Assembly: GCF_029543125.1 (NCBI RefSeq)
Contig: NZ_JARQWW010000003.1
Location: 62,001 to 126,000, forward strand
Direction: 5' to 3'
Length of the DNA stretch: 64,000 nucleotides
Origin: Caulobacter segnis
Lineage (GTDB): Bacteria; Pseudomonadota; Alphaproteobacteria; Caulobacterales; Caulobacteraceae
The translations under genes and the position numbers were made by a program. Below the pieces are notes generated by a model, which worked only from the letters and a program-made list of their open reading frames with translations, was not told where the DNA came from and made no database searches. Positions 11,138 through 21,746 of the stretch are shown piece after piece (positions within the stretch are counted from its first letter, which is position 1; each line of letters begins with the position of its first letter).

Positions 11138-12254
11138 CCTACCTGGACTACAACGCCACGGCGAAGGTGCGGCCCGAAGCGGCCGCGGCGGTCGCGCACG
11201 CCCTGGAGGTCGGGGGCAATCCCTCGTCCGTCCATGGGGGCGGCCGGGCGGCGCGCGCCATCGTCGAGGACGCGCGCGCGGCGGTGGCCGCGTTGGTTGG
11301 CGTTGTTCCGGGCTCGGTCACCTTCGTCAGCGGGGGCACCGAGGCCAATGCGCTCGCCATTGAGAGCGCCGAGGCGGCCAAGGTCGAACGCATCATCATC
11401 AGCGCCGGCGAGCACGACGCCGTGGTCGAGAACGCGCGCCAGAGCGGTTTGCCGGTCGAGGTGATGCCCATCGACGCTGACGGCGTCGCCGACCTGGCTT
11501 GGCTGGCGGCCGAGCTGGTCAAGCCGGGCAAGGCGATGGTCTGCCTGATGCTGGCCAATAACGAGACCGGCGTGATCCAGCCCGTGTCCGACGCCGCCGT
11601 CCTGGTGCGCGCCGCCGATGGCTGGCTGCACGTGGACGCGGTTCAGGCGGCCGGAAAGATCGCCATCGACTTCACCGCGCTCGGCGCCGACACCATGGCC
11701 CTGTCCAGCCACAAGATCGGCGGTCCGCAAGGGATCGGCGCCCTGGTCGCCGGAACCCGCGCCACCCTGGCGCGCCGTCTGCACGGCGGCGGGCAGGAGC
11801 GGGGCCGTCGCGGCGGCACCGAGAACGTCCCCGGCATCGCCGGCTTCGGCGCGGCGGCGGCCGTGGCGGTCAAAGAGATCGACGCCCTTCAGGCCCAGGC
11901 GGCCTGGCGCGACGCCTGCGCCGAGCGCGTGAAGGCGGCGCGGGCGGTTGTTCTGGGCGAGGGGGCGGCGCGTCTGCCCCAGACCCTTTGTTTCGCCGGC
12001 GAGGGCTTCTCGTCGGAACTGCAGGTCATGACCCTGGATCTGTCCGGGGTGATGGTCAGCGCGGGCGCGGCCTGCTCTTCGGGCAAGGTCAAGGCGAGTC
12101 GCGTGGTCGAGGCCATGGGACGGGCGGACATCGCCTCCCACGCCATCCGCGTCAGCGGAGGGTGGGCCACGACCGAAGAGGATTGGATCAAGTGCGGCGA
12201 CGCCTGGCTTCAGGCCTGGGAGCGCTTCGGCGCCCGTCGTCGGGAGGTTGCGTA

Positions 12255-12255
<1 letters not shown>
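11134..12255 (+). CDS. Cysteine desulfurase, group I (NifS/IscS-like)
   Basis: 373 residues. PLP enzyme that takes sulfur from cysteine as a protein-bound persulfide. The PLP Lys is in [12 protein letters not shown], and the persulfide Cys in [11 protein letters not shown], which is the long-loop group I signature. [16 protein letters not shown] is a typical N-terminus. The ATG at 11134 overlaps the iscR stop. The operon also carries a group II enzyme (sufS), so two desulfurases are co-transcribed. It ends TAATG, shared with sufB. Confidence 0.93.
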
Positions 12256-13720
<1,465 letters not shown>

Positions 13721-13724
<4 letters not shown>

Positions 13725-14197
13725 TCCCTCTGGAGGACATTCCCACGGTGGCGCTTCAGTTCGCGACGCCGGGCGCGCCGCCAGGCCAGGAAGTCGTGCT
13801 TCAAGAACGGCTGGCGCAGGATCGCTTGGATTTCAGCCTCGAAAGCCTGAAGGTCGTCGATGACTATCTCGAAGACCTGCGGGCGCTGGGCGAGGAGGCG
13901 CTCTTCCGCCATTCCCGCTTCACCGCGAGCATGGGTCGGGCCGGAGCCTATATCGGCGAGGTGCTGATCAAGTCGGCGCCGGACAAGTTCCAGTGGATCA
14001 GCTTCGAAGAGGCCGGCGAGTCCGGGGCTCCCGGCATCTCCCCGGACGAGCCGGAGTTGTGGTGGTTCCTGACGCTTCGGCAGCAGGGCGACAAACTGAC
14101 CTGGCCGATCAACAAGGTCCTGAAGCGGATCGCGAACGGCGAAGAAGACAGTATTTACGGCTACGGCCGGTGGATTTTGAACGATGCTAAAAATTGA
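13721..14197 (+). CDS. Uncharacterised protein encoded inside the suf operon
   Basis: 158 residues, soluble, acidic, no signal peptide, no Cys. The ATG overlaps the sufB stop (ATGA) and its 3' end overlaps sufC by 14 nt, so it is translationally coupled on both sides. Visible features: a predicted helical segment [19 protein letters not shown], then [26 protein letters not shown], and a C-terminal [27 protein letters not shown]. No domain I can name with confidence. The absence of Cys argues against a sulfur-carrier or cluster-ligating role; a SufBCD-interacting or regulatory subunit is possible but unproven. Confidence 0.8.
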
Positions 14198-14930
14198 AAA
14201 CCTCCGCGCCTCGGTCGAGGACAAGGAAATCCTCAAGGGCCTGACGCTCGACGTCCCGGCCGGCGAGGTTCACGCCATCATGGGGCCGAACGGCGCGGGC
14301 AAGTCGACCCTGTCCTACGTGCTGTCCGGCCGTGGCGGCTATGAGGTGACCGACGGTTCGGCGACCCTGAACGGCGAGGACCTGCTGGCCCTGGAGCCGG
14401 ACGAGCGGGCCGCCAAGGGCGTGTTCCTGTCTTTCCAGTATCCGCTTGAAATTCCTGGCGTTCCGGCCTTGACCTTCCTGCGCACAGCGCTCAACGCCCA
14501 GCGCAAGGCGCGCGGCGAGGACGAGGTGGCTGCGCCAGCTTTCCTGAAGCTGGTGCGCGAGAAGGCCGCCGAGCTGAAGATCGATTTCGAGATGCTCAAG
14601 CGCTCGCTCAACGTCGGTTTCTCCGGCGGTGAGAAGAAGCGCATGGAGATCCTGCAGATGGCGATCCTGCAGCCCAAGCTGCTGATCCTGGACGAGACCG
14701 ACTCCGGTCTCGACATCGACGCCTTGCGCATCGTCTCCGAAGGCGTGAACGCCATGCGTGCGCCCGACCGCGCCATGCTGGTCATCACGCACTACCAGCG
14801 CCTGCTGGATCACATCAAACCCGACCGGGTGCATGTGCTGTCGGCCGGCCGCATCGTCGCCTCCGGCGGTCCCGAGCTGGCCCTGCAGCTCGAGGCCGAG
14901 GGTTACGACAAGTACGCGAGCGCCGCGTGA
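14184..14930 (+). CDS. sufC: Fe-S assembly ATPase SufC
   Basis: 248 residues. ABC-type ATPase of the SufBCD complex. Walker A GPNGAGKST, Q-loop SFQYPLEIPG, signature FSGGEKKRMEI, Walker B LLILDETDSGLD, and switch His in VITHYQRLLDHI. Cytoplasmic and soluble, as expected for SufC. It starts within the end of the preceding unknown gene and overlaps sufD with GTGA. Confidence 0.97.
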   Translation: MLKIENLRASVEDKEILKGLTLDVPAGEVHAIMGPNGAGKSTLSYVLSGRGGYEVTDGSATLNGEDLLALEPDERAAKGVFLSFQYPLEIPGVPALTFLRTALNAQRKARGEDEVAAPAFLKLVREKAAELKIDFEMLKRSLNVGFSGGEKKRMEILQMAILQPKLLILDETDSGLDIDALRIVSEGVNAMRAPDRAMLVITHYQRLLDHIKPDRVHVLSAGRIVASGGPELALQLEAEGYDKYASAA

Positions 14931-15961
14931 GCGTCTCCCAAGCCATAGCGGCCGGCGACGTCGCCCTGCTGCCGTCGCGGCGGGACGAGGACTGGCGCTG
15001 GACCGACCTGCGCGGCCTGATCCGCGCAATGCCGCCGGTCTCGCCGGCCAGCGACCGCCAGTTTGAAACCGGCGCGTTCGGCGAGGGCGACGTGCTGCTG
15101 GTCAACGGCGTGGTGCGCGGCGACGTGAAGGCCCTGGTCGTCCCGGCGGGCGAGCGGCGCACCGTGCGTCTGCGCGTGATCGCCGACACTAGTGAGACCG
15201 CTCACGGCACCGACCTGAGCGTCTGGGTGGGCGAGGGCGCGGAGCTGACCCTGCTGGAGACCTATGAAGGTCTCGGCGAAGGCTACCTGACCGAGACCCG
15301 CCTGAATCTGACGGTGGAGGCTGACGCCCGGCTGGAGCGCGTTGTCCTGGCGGCCGACACGGCGGAAGCCGTCGCGGTCAGCACCGCTACAGTCGCCCTG
15401 TCGCGCGGCTCGCGCTTCGAACAGACCGTGTTGACCACCGGTGCGCGCCGCCAGCGGATCGAGACCCAGGTGGCCCATCCGGGCGAGGGCGCGACGGTCC
15501 GCATGGACGCCGGCTATCTGCTAGGCGGCCAGCGTCACGCTGACCTGACCACCGCCGTGGCCCACGAGGGCGTCGGCGGTGAGACCAGCCAATTGACCAA
15601 GGGCATCGTCCGCGACCAGGCGCGCGGCGTGTTCCAGGGCCGTATCGTTGTGGAGAAGGGCGCCGACAAGACCGACGCCCGCATGGGCCACCATGCCCTG
15701 ATCCTGTCCGAGAAGGCCGAGATCGACGCCAAGCCCGAACTGCTGATCTACGCCGACGACGTGTCCTGCGCGCACGGCAACACGGTCGGCGCTCTGGACG
15801 AGGACGCCCTGTTCTACGCTCGCCAGCGCGGCATTCCTGACGCCCAGGCCCGCGCAATGCTGGCCGAGGCCTTCGTGGGCGAGGTCGTGGACCGCATCGC
15901 CAATGACAAAGCCCGTGACGTGGCCCGCCAATGGGTCGCCGCGCACCTGGGAGCCGTCTGA
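14927..15961 (+). CDS. sufD: Fe-S scaffold component SufD
   Basis: 344 residues, shorter than SufB, as usual. The C-terminal half contains the SufB/SufD beta-helix hallmarks: DLTTAVAHEGVGGETSQLTKGI, AKPELLIYADDVSCAHGNTVG and DEDALFYARQRGIP. The GTG start overlaps the sufC stop (GTGA). The N-terminal part (LPSRRDEDWRWTDLRGLI) is the usual SufD-type. Ends TGATG with sufS. Confidence 0.95.
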   Translation: MSVSQAIAAGDVALLPSRRDEDWRWTDLRGLIRAMPPVSPASDRQFETGAFGEGDVLLVNGVVRGDVKALVVPAGERRTVRLRVIADTSETAHGTDLSVWVGEGAELTLLETYEGLGEGYLTETRLNLTVEADARLERVVLAADTAEAVAVSTATVALSRGSRFEQTVLTTGARRQRIETQVAHPGEGATVRMDAGYLLGGQRHADLTTAVAHEGVGGETSQLTKGIVRDQARGVFQGRIVVEKGADKTDARMGHHALILSEKAEIDAKPELLIYADDVSCAHGNTVGALDEDALFYARQRGIPDAQARAMLAEAFVGEVVDRIANDKARDVARQWVAAHLGAV

Positions 15962-17178
15962 TGGCGTTCGACGCAGAGGCGATCCGCGCAGAATTCCCGA
16001 TCCTGTCTCGACAGGTGAACGGCAAGCCGCTGGTCTATCTGGACAGCGCCGCCAGCGCCCAGAAGCCGCGCGCCGTGATCGAGGCCATGGCCCGGGCGAT
16101 GGAGCAGTCCTACGCCAACGTCCACCGCGGCCTGCACACCCTGGCAAATGAGACGACTGACGCCTACGAGGCGGCGCGGGCCAGCGTGGCGCGGTTCATC
16201 AACGCCGAGAGCGTGGACAACATCGTCTTCATCAAGGGTGGGACCGAGGCGATCAACCTCGTGGCCTCGGGCCTGGGCGCGACGATCCAGGCGGGCGACG
16301 AGATCATCATATCGCAGGCCGAGCACCACGCCAACATCGTGCCTTGGCACTTCCTGCGCGAGCGGCAGGGCGCCTTCCTGCGCTGGATCCCGGTGCTGGA
16401 CGACGGCACGCTGGACATGGAGGCCTACAAGGCCCTGCTGAACGACAAGACCAAGGTCGTCGCCGTCAGCCACATGTCCAATGTCACGGGCGTGATCAAT
16501 CCGGTTGCGGAGATTGTCCGCCTGGCCCGCGAGGCCGGGGCGGTCACGATCATCGACGGCTGCCAGGGCGTGGTTCACCTGCCCGTGGACGTGCAGGCGA
16601 TCGGCGCGGACTTCTACGCCTTCTCCGCCCACAAGCTCTACGGCCCCACGGGCATCGGCGCGCTGTACGGGCGCACCGAGGCGCTGGCGTCTCTTCGCCC
16701 CTACCAGGGCGGCGGCGAGATGATCGGCGTCGTGTCCATGGACCGCATCACCTATGCCGAGCCGCCGCACCGGTTCGAGGCCGGCACCCCGCCGATCATC
16801 GAGGCCATCGGCTTCGGCGCGGCGGTGGAATGGATGAGCCGGTTCGACCGGGCCGAGATCGCCGCCTACGAGCGCAAGCTCTATGACCGCGCCGTCGAGC
16901 GGCTGGCCGGCCACAACTGGCTGCGCATCATCGGCGAGGCGGAGGAGAAGGGGGCCATCATGGCCTTCACCGTCGAGGGCGCGCACGCCCATGACGTGGC
17001 CCAGATCCTCGACCGTCACGGCGTCGCCGTACGCGCCGGCACTCATTGCGCCGAGCCTCTGATGGCCCGTTTCGGGATCACCTCGAGCGCTCGCGCCTCC
17101 TTCGCCCTATATAACACCGAGGCCGAGGCCGACGTCTTCGTCGACGCCCTGGTCAAGGCCCACAGTTTGTTTGGTTAG
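15961..17178 (+). CDS. sufS: Cysteine desulfurase SufS, group II
   Basis: 405 residues. N-terminus RAEFPILSRQVNGKPLVYLDSAASAQKP is typical. The PLP Lys lies in FSAHKLYGPTGIGALYG, and the short group II active-site loop RAGTHCAEPLMARFG carries the persulfide Cys. SufS normally needs SufE or SufU as sulfur acceptor; neither is encoded in this operon. Start at the ATG overlapping the sufD stop; an upstream in-frame extension inside sufD is not used. Confidence 0.96.
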   Translation: MAFDAEAIRAEFPILSRQVNGKPLVYLDSAASAQKPRAVIEAMARAMEQSYANVHRGLHTLANETTDAYEAARASVARFINAESVDNIVFIKGGTEAINLVASGLGATIQAGDEIIISQAEHHANIVPWHFLRERQGAFLRWIPVLDDGTLDMEAYKALLNDKTKVVAVSHMSNVTGVINPVAEIVRLAREAGAVTIIDGCQGVVHLPVDVQAIGADFYAFSAHKLYGPTGIGALYGRTEALASLRPYQGGGEMIGVVSMDRITYAEPPHRFEAGTPPIIEAIGFGAAVEWMSRFDRAEIAAYERKLYDRAVERLAGHNWLRIIGEAEEKGAIMAFTVEGAHAHDVAQILDRHGVAVRAGTHCAEPLMARFGITSSARASFALYNTEAEADVFVDALVKAHSLFG

Positions 17179-17185
17179 ACGATCC

Positions 17186-17536
17186 ATGGACGACGCCACT
17201 CCCGCCGCATCCACCCTGCCGCAGGCTGAACTCGACCGGCTGACCGATCAGCTGATCGAGAAGCTGAAGACCGTGTTCGACCCGGAAATCCCGGTCGACA
17301 TCTACGAGCTCGGGCTGATCTACAAGGTCGACGTCTCCGACGAGAAGGACGTGAAGATCGACATGACCCTGACCGCGCCGGGCTGCCCGGTGGCCGGCGA
17401 GATGCCGGGCTGGGTGCAGGACGCGGTGATGGAGATTCCGGGCCTGAAGTCGTGCCATGTCGATCTGGTGTTCGAACCGCCGTGGGATCAATCGCGCATG
17501 TCGGACGAAGCCAAACTCCAGCTGAACATGTTCTAA
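17186..17536 (+). CDS. sufT: SufT-type DUF59/MIP18 Fe-S maturation protein
   Basis: 116 residues. DUF59 domain: LIEKLKTVFDPEIPVDIYELGLIYKV, then MTLTAPGCPVAGEMPGWVQDAV with the conserved Cys, and VDLVFEPPWDQSRMSDEAKL. SufT proteins help mature or transfer clusters made by SUF. The ATG at 17186 is chosen over an in-frame TTG at 17171 that lies within sufS. 7 bp after sufS. Confidence 0.92.
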   Translation: MDDATPAASTLPQAELDRLTDQLIEKLKTVFDPEIPVDIYELGLIYKVDVSDEKDVKIDMTLTAPGCPVAGEMPGWVQDAVMEIPGLKSCHVDLVFEPPWDQSRMSDEAKLQLNMF

Positions 17537-17540
17537 GGCC

Positions 17541-17930
17541 ATGGAACTCGCAGCCCGCCCCCGTCGCCCCCGCCCCAAGGTCGTCACCCTGAGCGACCGC
17601 GCCGCCGCGCGCGTGCAGGAGATCATGGCGAAGGCCGAGAGACCCTATGCCGGCCTGCGCGTCGGCGTGAAGAACGGCGGCTGCGCCGGGCAGGAGTACA
17701 TCTTCGAATACGCCGAGGAGCGCGCTGCGCTGGACGAGGTGGTCGAGGACAAGGGCGTCACCATCCTGATCGACCCCAAGGCCGTGCTGTTCCTGGTCGG
17801 CACCGAGATCGACTACGAGACCACCAAGCTGTCGTCCAAGTTCGTGTTCCACAACCCGAACGAGACGGACGCCTGCGGTTGCGGCGAGAGCGTCACCATC
17901 ATCCCGCAATCGGTCGAAGAACAGGCATGA
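17541..17930 (+). CDS. sufA: A-type Fe-S carrier (SufA/IscA/HesB family)
   Basis: 129 residues. HesB-like domain with the three conserved cysteines: KNGGCAGQEY and, near the end, DACGCGES. The fold signature LRVGVKNGGCAG and VLFLVGTEIDY are present. It receives clusters from SufBCD and passes them to targets. 4 bp after sufT; its stop overlaps the next gene (ATGA), so the operon continues past the Fe-S genes. Confidence 0.93.
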   Translation: MELAARPRRPRPKVVTLSDRAAARVQEIMAKAERPYAGLRVGVKNGGCAGQEYIFEYAEERAALDEVVEDKGVTILIDPKAVLFLVGTEIDYETTKLSSKFVFHNPNETDACGCGESVTIIPQSVEEQA

Positions 17931-18322
17931 CCGCGCCCTATTTCGGCTCCTGCCATTGCGGGGCCGTGAAGTTCCGCGTGGATGTGGAGCCTGACGAGCT
18001 GACCACCTGCGACTGCTCGATCTGCATCAAGAAGAACGCCCTGATGACCAAGGTGCATGAAAGCGCCCTGACCATCCTGGAGGGCGACGACAAGCTGTCC
18101 CTGTACCAGTGGAACACTAAGCGGGCGCAGCATCGGTTCTGTTCGGTCTGCGGCATCTACACCTTCCACCGGAAGCGGTCGGCGCCGGACCACTATGGCG
18201 TCAACATCTTCTGCCTGGATGACTTCGATCCCTCGACCCTGCCGGTGCGCGCCACCGAGGGGGAGAACATGACGGTCGAGAGTCCAGACCCCCGGCCCGA
18301 GTGGCCCGGGCCGCGCGTGTGA
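17927..18322 (+). CDS. GFA/CENP-V-fold zinc protein
   Basis: 131 residues. Zinc-binding cysteines in GSCHCGAVKF (Cys9, Cys11), CDCSIC (Cys28, Cys30, Cys33) and RFCSVCG, the pattern of the glutathione-dependent formaldehyde-activating/CENP-V superfamily. The founding enzyme activity is itself disputed, so no reaction should be assumed. Translationally coupled to sufA and to the glycosyltransferase gene, so it is read from the suf operon unless an internal promoter exists. Confidence 0.85.
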   Translation: MTAPYFGSCHCGAVKFRVDVEPDELTTCDCSICIKKNALMTKVHESALTILEGDDKLSLYQWNTKRAQHRFCSVCGIYTFHRKRSAPDHYGVNIFCLDDFDPSTLPVRATEGENMTVESPDPRPEWPGPRV

Positions 18323-19272
18323 CCTCGATCCTGGTCTATTCGATGGGGGAGGTGATCGGGGACGGCCTGATCAAGCTGCCCTTCATCGCCGGCCTGCGCG
18401 CCGCATTTCCAGACGCCCGCATCACCTGGGCCGCGGCCAAGGGCGACACGGTCTATGCCGGGCCGCTGAAGGCGGTTGTGGACGGCTACATCGACGAGAT
18501 CCTGACCGAAGGCCGCACCGGCGACGCGCCCGGCGACATCCTGCCGTGGGTGAAGCCGTTCGGCGGCCGCCAGTTCGACCTCGTCATCGACACCCAGGAG
18601 AACCTGCGCCGCAGTGTGGTCGCGCGTCGTGCTGGGCGCCGTTATGTGGGCAAGCCGGCGAAGGGCTGGCCGGAGGCGGTGACGGAGCGCCTCGCGGTGC
18701 TGCTGGCCCTGGCGACAGAAGGGAAGGGCACGCCGCGCCCCATCACCCTGACCAATCCCGACGCCCTGGCCGCGGCCCAGATTCTGCTGCCCTTCGGTCC
18801 GACCTATGTGGGCTTCGCGCCCGGCGCGGGCGGGCAGGAGAAACGCTGGCCGCTGGAGCGCTATTTGTCTCTGGCCATCCAGCAGCAGCAGGCGGGGCGC
18901 ACGCCGGTCTTCTTCTTCGGCCCGGACGAGGCGACGGACGCCAAGGCCGCGCGCCTGGCCCTGTCTGACGCTTTGTTCCCGGAAGCTGACCGCAAGGACG
19001 TGCTGACGCATGTGAGGGGGCCGCTGCTGGTCATCGCTCTGGCGTCGCGGCTCGCGGCCGCCGTGGCCAATGACGCCGGGCCAGGCCACATGCTGGCCGC
19101 CGGCGGCGCGCCGCTGCTGAGCCTGCAGAAGGACCGCCGCAAGGCGGTGAAGTTCCGGCCCGCCGCCCAGACGCTTGAAGTTCTGGTCGCCGAAGATTAC
19201 GGGCAGGACATGGCCGCCTTGCCGCTCGATGCGGCGTCGGCGGCCCTGGAGCGACTGCTGAAAGGTTCCTGA
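18319..19272 (+). CDS. Glycosyltransferase family 9-like (heptosyltransferase-like) protein
   Basis: 317 residues from the GTG at 18319 that overlaps the previous stop (GTGA); a GTG 18 nt earlier is also possible. GT-B fold features: SILVYSMGEVIGDGLIKLPFIAGLRAAFP at the N-terminus, YVGFAPGAGGQEKRWPLERYLSLA in the nucleotide-sugar domain and VANDAGPGHMLAAGGAPLLSL near the C-terminus. This is the pattern of ADP-heptose:LPS heptosyltransferases, but Caulobacterales surface polysaccharides vary, so donor and acceptor are not assigned. Coupled to a DUF6165-like gene. Confidence 0.82.
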   Translation: MTSILVYSMGEVIGDGLIKLPFIAGLRAAFPDARITWAAAKGDTVYAGPLKAVVDGYIDEILTEGRTGDAPGDILPWVKPFGGRQFDLVIDTQENLRRSVVARRAGRRYVGKPAKGWPEAVTERLAVLLALATEGKGTPRPITLTNPDALAAAQILLPFGPTYVGFAPGAGGQEKRWPLERYLSLAIQQQQAGRTPVFFFGPDEATDAKAARLALSDALFPEADRKDVLTHVRGPLLVIALASRLAAAVANDAGPGHMLAAGGAPLLSLQKDRRKAVKFRPAAQTLEVLVAEDYGQDMAALPLDAASAALERLLKGS

Positions 19273-19667
19273 TGGCGATCATGGCCCCGATCTCGGCCGG
19301 CGAGCTGGTGGACAAAATCACCATCCTGCGCGTGAAGGCCGAGCGGATTGGCGACCCCGCCAAGGAAGCCAATGTCCGCAAGGAGCTGGCTTTGCTGGAG
19401 GCGATCGCGGCTGAGGCCCTGGCTGAAACGCCGGAAATGACCGACCTGACCGCCCAGCTGCAAGCCGTGAACGCCGCCTTGTGGGACATCGAGGACGGCA
19501 AGCGCGACTGCGAGCGTCGGCAGGACTTCGGCCCGCAGTTCGTCGGTCTGGCCCGTTCAGTCTATATCGAGAATGACCGCCGCGCCGCCATCAAGCGGGC
19601 GATCAACGCCGCCGCCGGTTCCGACATCGTCGAAGAGAAGAGCTACAAGCCCTACCTCGCCGTATAG
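19272..19667 (+). CDS. DUF6165-like protein
   Basis: 131 residues, soluble. The N-terminal signature PISAGELVDKITILRVKAERIGDPAKEANVRKEL matches what I remember of DUF6165; the rest is helical with a conserved-looking ALWDIEDGKRDCERRQDFG. Function unknown. It shares one base with the preceding glycosyltransferase stop, so both are co-translated; a role in glycan assembly is only guilt by association. Confidence 0.75.
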   Translation: MAIMAPISAGELVDKITILRVKAERIGDPAKEANVRKELALLEAIAAEALAETPEMTDLTAQLQAVNAALWDIEDGKRDCERRQDFGPQFVGLARSVYIENDRRAAIKRAINAAAGSDIVEEKSYKPYLAV

Positions 19668-19824
19668 CGGGTTTTTCGCAAATACATCCTTTGTGTGTAT
19701 CGCTGTTCGTCGAACGGTTTCCGCTCGTCCTTAACCCGTCGTTTGCCCTCTAAGGCTAAGTTGAACTCAGAGGTCGTGCGCCTGTGGGTCTACGGGTGAC
19801 GGCTTTATTGAGGGAACATCGAGC

Positions 19825-20880
19825 ATGTCGGCTGAGGTTGAAGCCAAACTGCGTGGTCCGGAAGCCATTCAATTGGCCCGTCGCGCCCTGGAGTTGATGG
19901 AAGCCCATCACATCTGGCCGACGCCGCTCAACTACGAAGTCTGCATCAACTACATCGCCGACCCGCAGAGCGATCTCTCGCGGGATTTCGCGACGCTTTT
20001 GAGCTCCGGTGAGACGATCACCGACATCGCCATCGAAACTCTGGCCGCCAAGCACTTGGCCAAGGTGCGTCTGAACGAACAGATTCGTGACGCGGGCGAC
20101 CTTCTGGGCCGCGAGCTGGAACTGGTCGCCAAGGCGATCAAGCAGGCCAGCCGCTCCACCGCCGTGTTCGGCGAGACCCTGGAAGGCGCCAGCAAGCATC
20201 TGGGCGAGCATACGGACGGCGCGACCCTGCGCCTGCTGGTCGATCAGCTGTCGGTCGCCACCCGCCGCGCCCGCAGCGAGACCGAGGCGCTGGAGCAGCG
20301 CCTGAACGAGTCCACGGCCGAGGTCGAGCGTCTGAAGGAGCACCTGGAGCAGGTGCGCCGCGACGCCACCACGGACGGCCTGACCAATCTGGCCAACCGC
20401 AAGGCCTTCGACGAAGAGCTTGAGCGCGCCTGCGCCGAGGCCAAGGACGCCGGCACCATGCTGACCCTGGCTCTGCTCGACATCGACCACTTCAAGGGCT
20501 TCAACGACACCTGGGGCCACCAGACGGGCGATCAGGTGCTGCGTTACGTCGCCAGCGTCATCGGCCGCGTCGGCGCGCCGCCGCGTTTCGCCGCTCGCTA
20601 CGGCGGCGAGGAGTTCGCCATGATCTTCCCGCGTGAAGATGCGGCGACGGTCACCGCGACCCTGGAGGAGATCCGCCTGGAGGTGTCGTCGCGCATGCTG
20701 AAGCGTCGCTCGACCAACGAGGACCTCGGCACGATCACCATCTCCGCGGGCCTGGCCGAGCTGCACAAGGACGAGGCTTCTCACGGTCTCATGGAGCGGG
20801 CTGACTCCGGCCTCTACGCCTCCAAGCGCGCTGGCCGCAACCGCGTGACCAACGCCGAAAACCTGTCCGCCGCCGCCTGA
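19825..20880 (+). CDS. dgcB: Diguanylate cyclase with GGEEF active site, DgcB-like
   Basis: 351 residues, no membrane segment. A helical N-terminal domain (residues 1-140, LELMEAHHIWPTPLNYEVCINYIADP) leads into a coiled coil (about 145-180) and a GGDEF domain (185-340) with DGLTNLANR, DIDHFKGFNDTWGHQTGD and the catalytic RYGGEEF (Gly260-Phe264). It makes cyclic di-GMP from two GTP. The allosteric I-site RxxD is absent: the equivalent positions 251-254 read APPR. Organisation and position near suf match DgcB of Caulobacter, the basis of the symbol. Its own 157-bp upstream region suggests independent transcription. Confidence 0.85.
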   Translation: MSAEVEAKLRGPEAIQLARRALELMEAHHIWPTPLNYEVCINYIADPQSDLSRDFATLLSSGETITDIAIETLAAKHLAKVRLNEQIRDAGDLLGRELELVAKAIKQASRSTAVFGETLEGASKHLGEHTDGATLRLLVDQLSVATRRARSETEALEQRLNESTAEVERLKEHLEQVRRDATTDGLTNLANRKAFDEELERACAEAKDAGTMLTLALLDIDHFKGFNDTWGHQTGDQVLRYVASVIGRVGAPPRFAARYGGEEFAMIFPREDAATVTATLEEIRLEVSSRMLKRRSTNEDLGTITISAGLAELHKDEASHGLMERADSGLYASKRAGRNRVTNAENLSAAA

Positions 20881-20942
20881 TTTTTCTTCTGGCGTTACGC
20901 TAGGGCCGGTTCCTAACGTCCTCTCCAAAAGGGAGGACGGCC

Positions 20943-21743
20943 ATGGCCGACGACAACACCAAGGTCAGGTTCGAGCTTGTGGACGGGGTGGCGGTGATCA
21001 CCCTGACCGACCCCACGACGCTGAACGCCGCCAGCATGGAGATGGCCGGCCAACTGGCCGCCGCGCTCAATCAGGCGGCCGAGACGGCGCGCGCCGTGCT
21101 GCTGACGGGCGAGGGCAGGGGGTTTTGCTCGGGCGCGAACCTGTCGGGCGGCGGGACTGCCGGGCGGCCCATCGACGATGACGGCAAGCCGGATGTGGGG
21201 GCTTCGCTGGAGAAGGTGTTCAACCCGCTGGTGACCCAGTTCCGTGACCTGCCCATTCCGATCGTCACCGCCGTGAACGGCGCGGCGGCTGGGATCGGCT
21301 GCTCCTTCGCCCTGCTCGGCGACATCATCGTGGCGAGCGAGAGCGCCTATTTCCTGCAGGCGTTCCGGCGGATCGGCCTCGTCCCAGACGGCGGCTCGAC
21401 CTACCTGCTGCCCCGCCTGATCGGCAAGGCCCGGGCCATGGAGATGGCGCTGCTGGGCGACAAGATTTCCGCCCGCACGGCCTTGGAGTGGGGACTGATC
21501 AATCGCTGCGTGTCGGATGAAGAGCTGATCCCGACCGCCATAACCCTGGCCAAGGAGCTGGCCAACGGTCCGGCGGCGCTAGGCCATATCCGCAAGCTGA
21601 TGTGGGACAGCCTGGACGCCGACTGGAGCGGTCAGCTCGACGCCGAGCGCAGAACGCAAAAAGCCGCCGGCAAGACCGACGACTTTCTGGAGGGCGTGGC
21701 CGCGTTCCTGCAGAAGCGGCTGGCCAGTTTCAAAGGCCGCTAG
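20943..21743 (+). CDS. Enoyl-CoA hydratase/isomerase family protein
   Basis: 266 residues of crotonase fold. Oxyanion-hole segments are GFCSGANLSGGG and VNGAAAGIGCSFALLGD. The catalytic-region LVPDGGSTYLLPRLIG has Asp rather than the second Glu of a classical hydratase, resembling PaaG-type isomerases (1,2-epoxyphenylacetyl-CoA isomerase group). Acts on acyl-CoA thioesters in the cytoplasm. Good Shine-Dalgarno (GGGAGG) before the ATG. Convergent with the DEAD-box gene, 3 bp apart. Confidence 0.88.
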   Translation: MADDNTKVRFELVDGVAVITLTDPTTLNAASMEMAGQLAAALNQAAETARAVLLTGEGRGFCSGANLSGGGTAGRPIDDDGKPDVGASLEKVFNPLVTQFRDLPIPIVTAVNGAAAGIGCSFALLGDIIVASESAYFLQAFRRIGLVPDGGSTYLLPRLIGKARAMEMALLGDKISARTALEWGLINRCVSDEELIPTAITLAKELANGPAALGHIRKLMWDSLDADWSGQLDAERRTQKAAGKTDDFLEGVAAFLQKRLASFKGR

Positions 21744-21746
21744 GGC

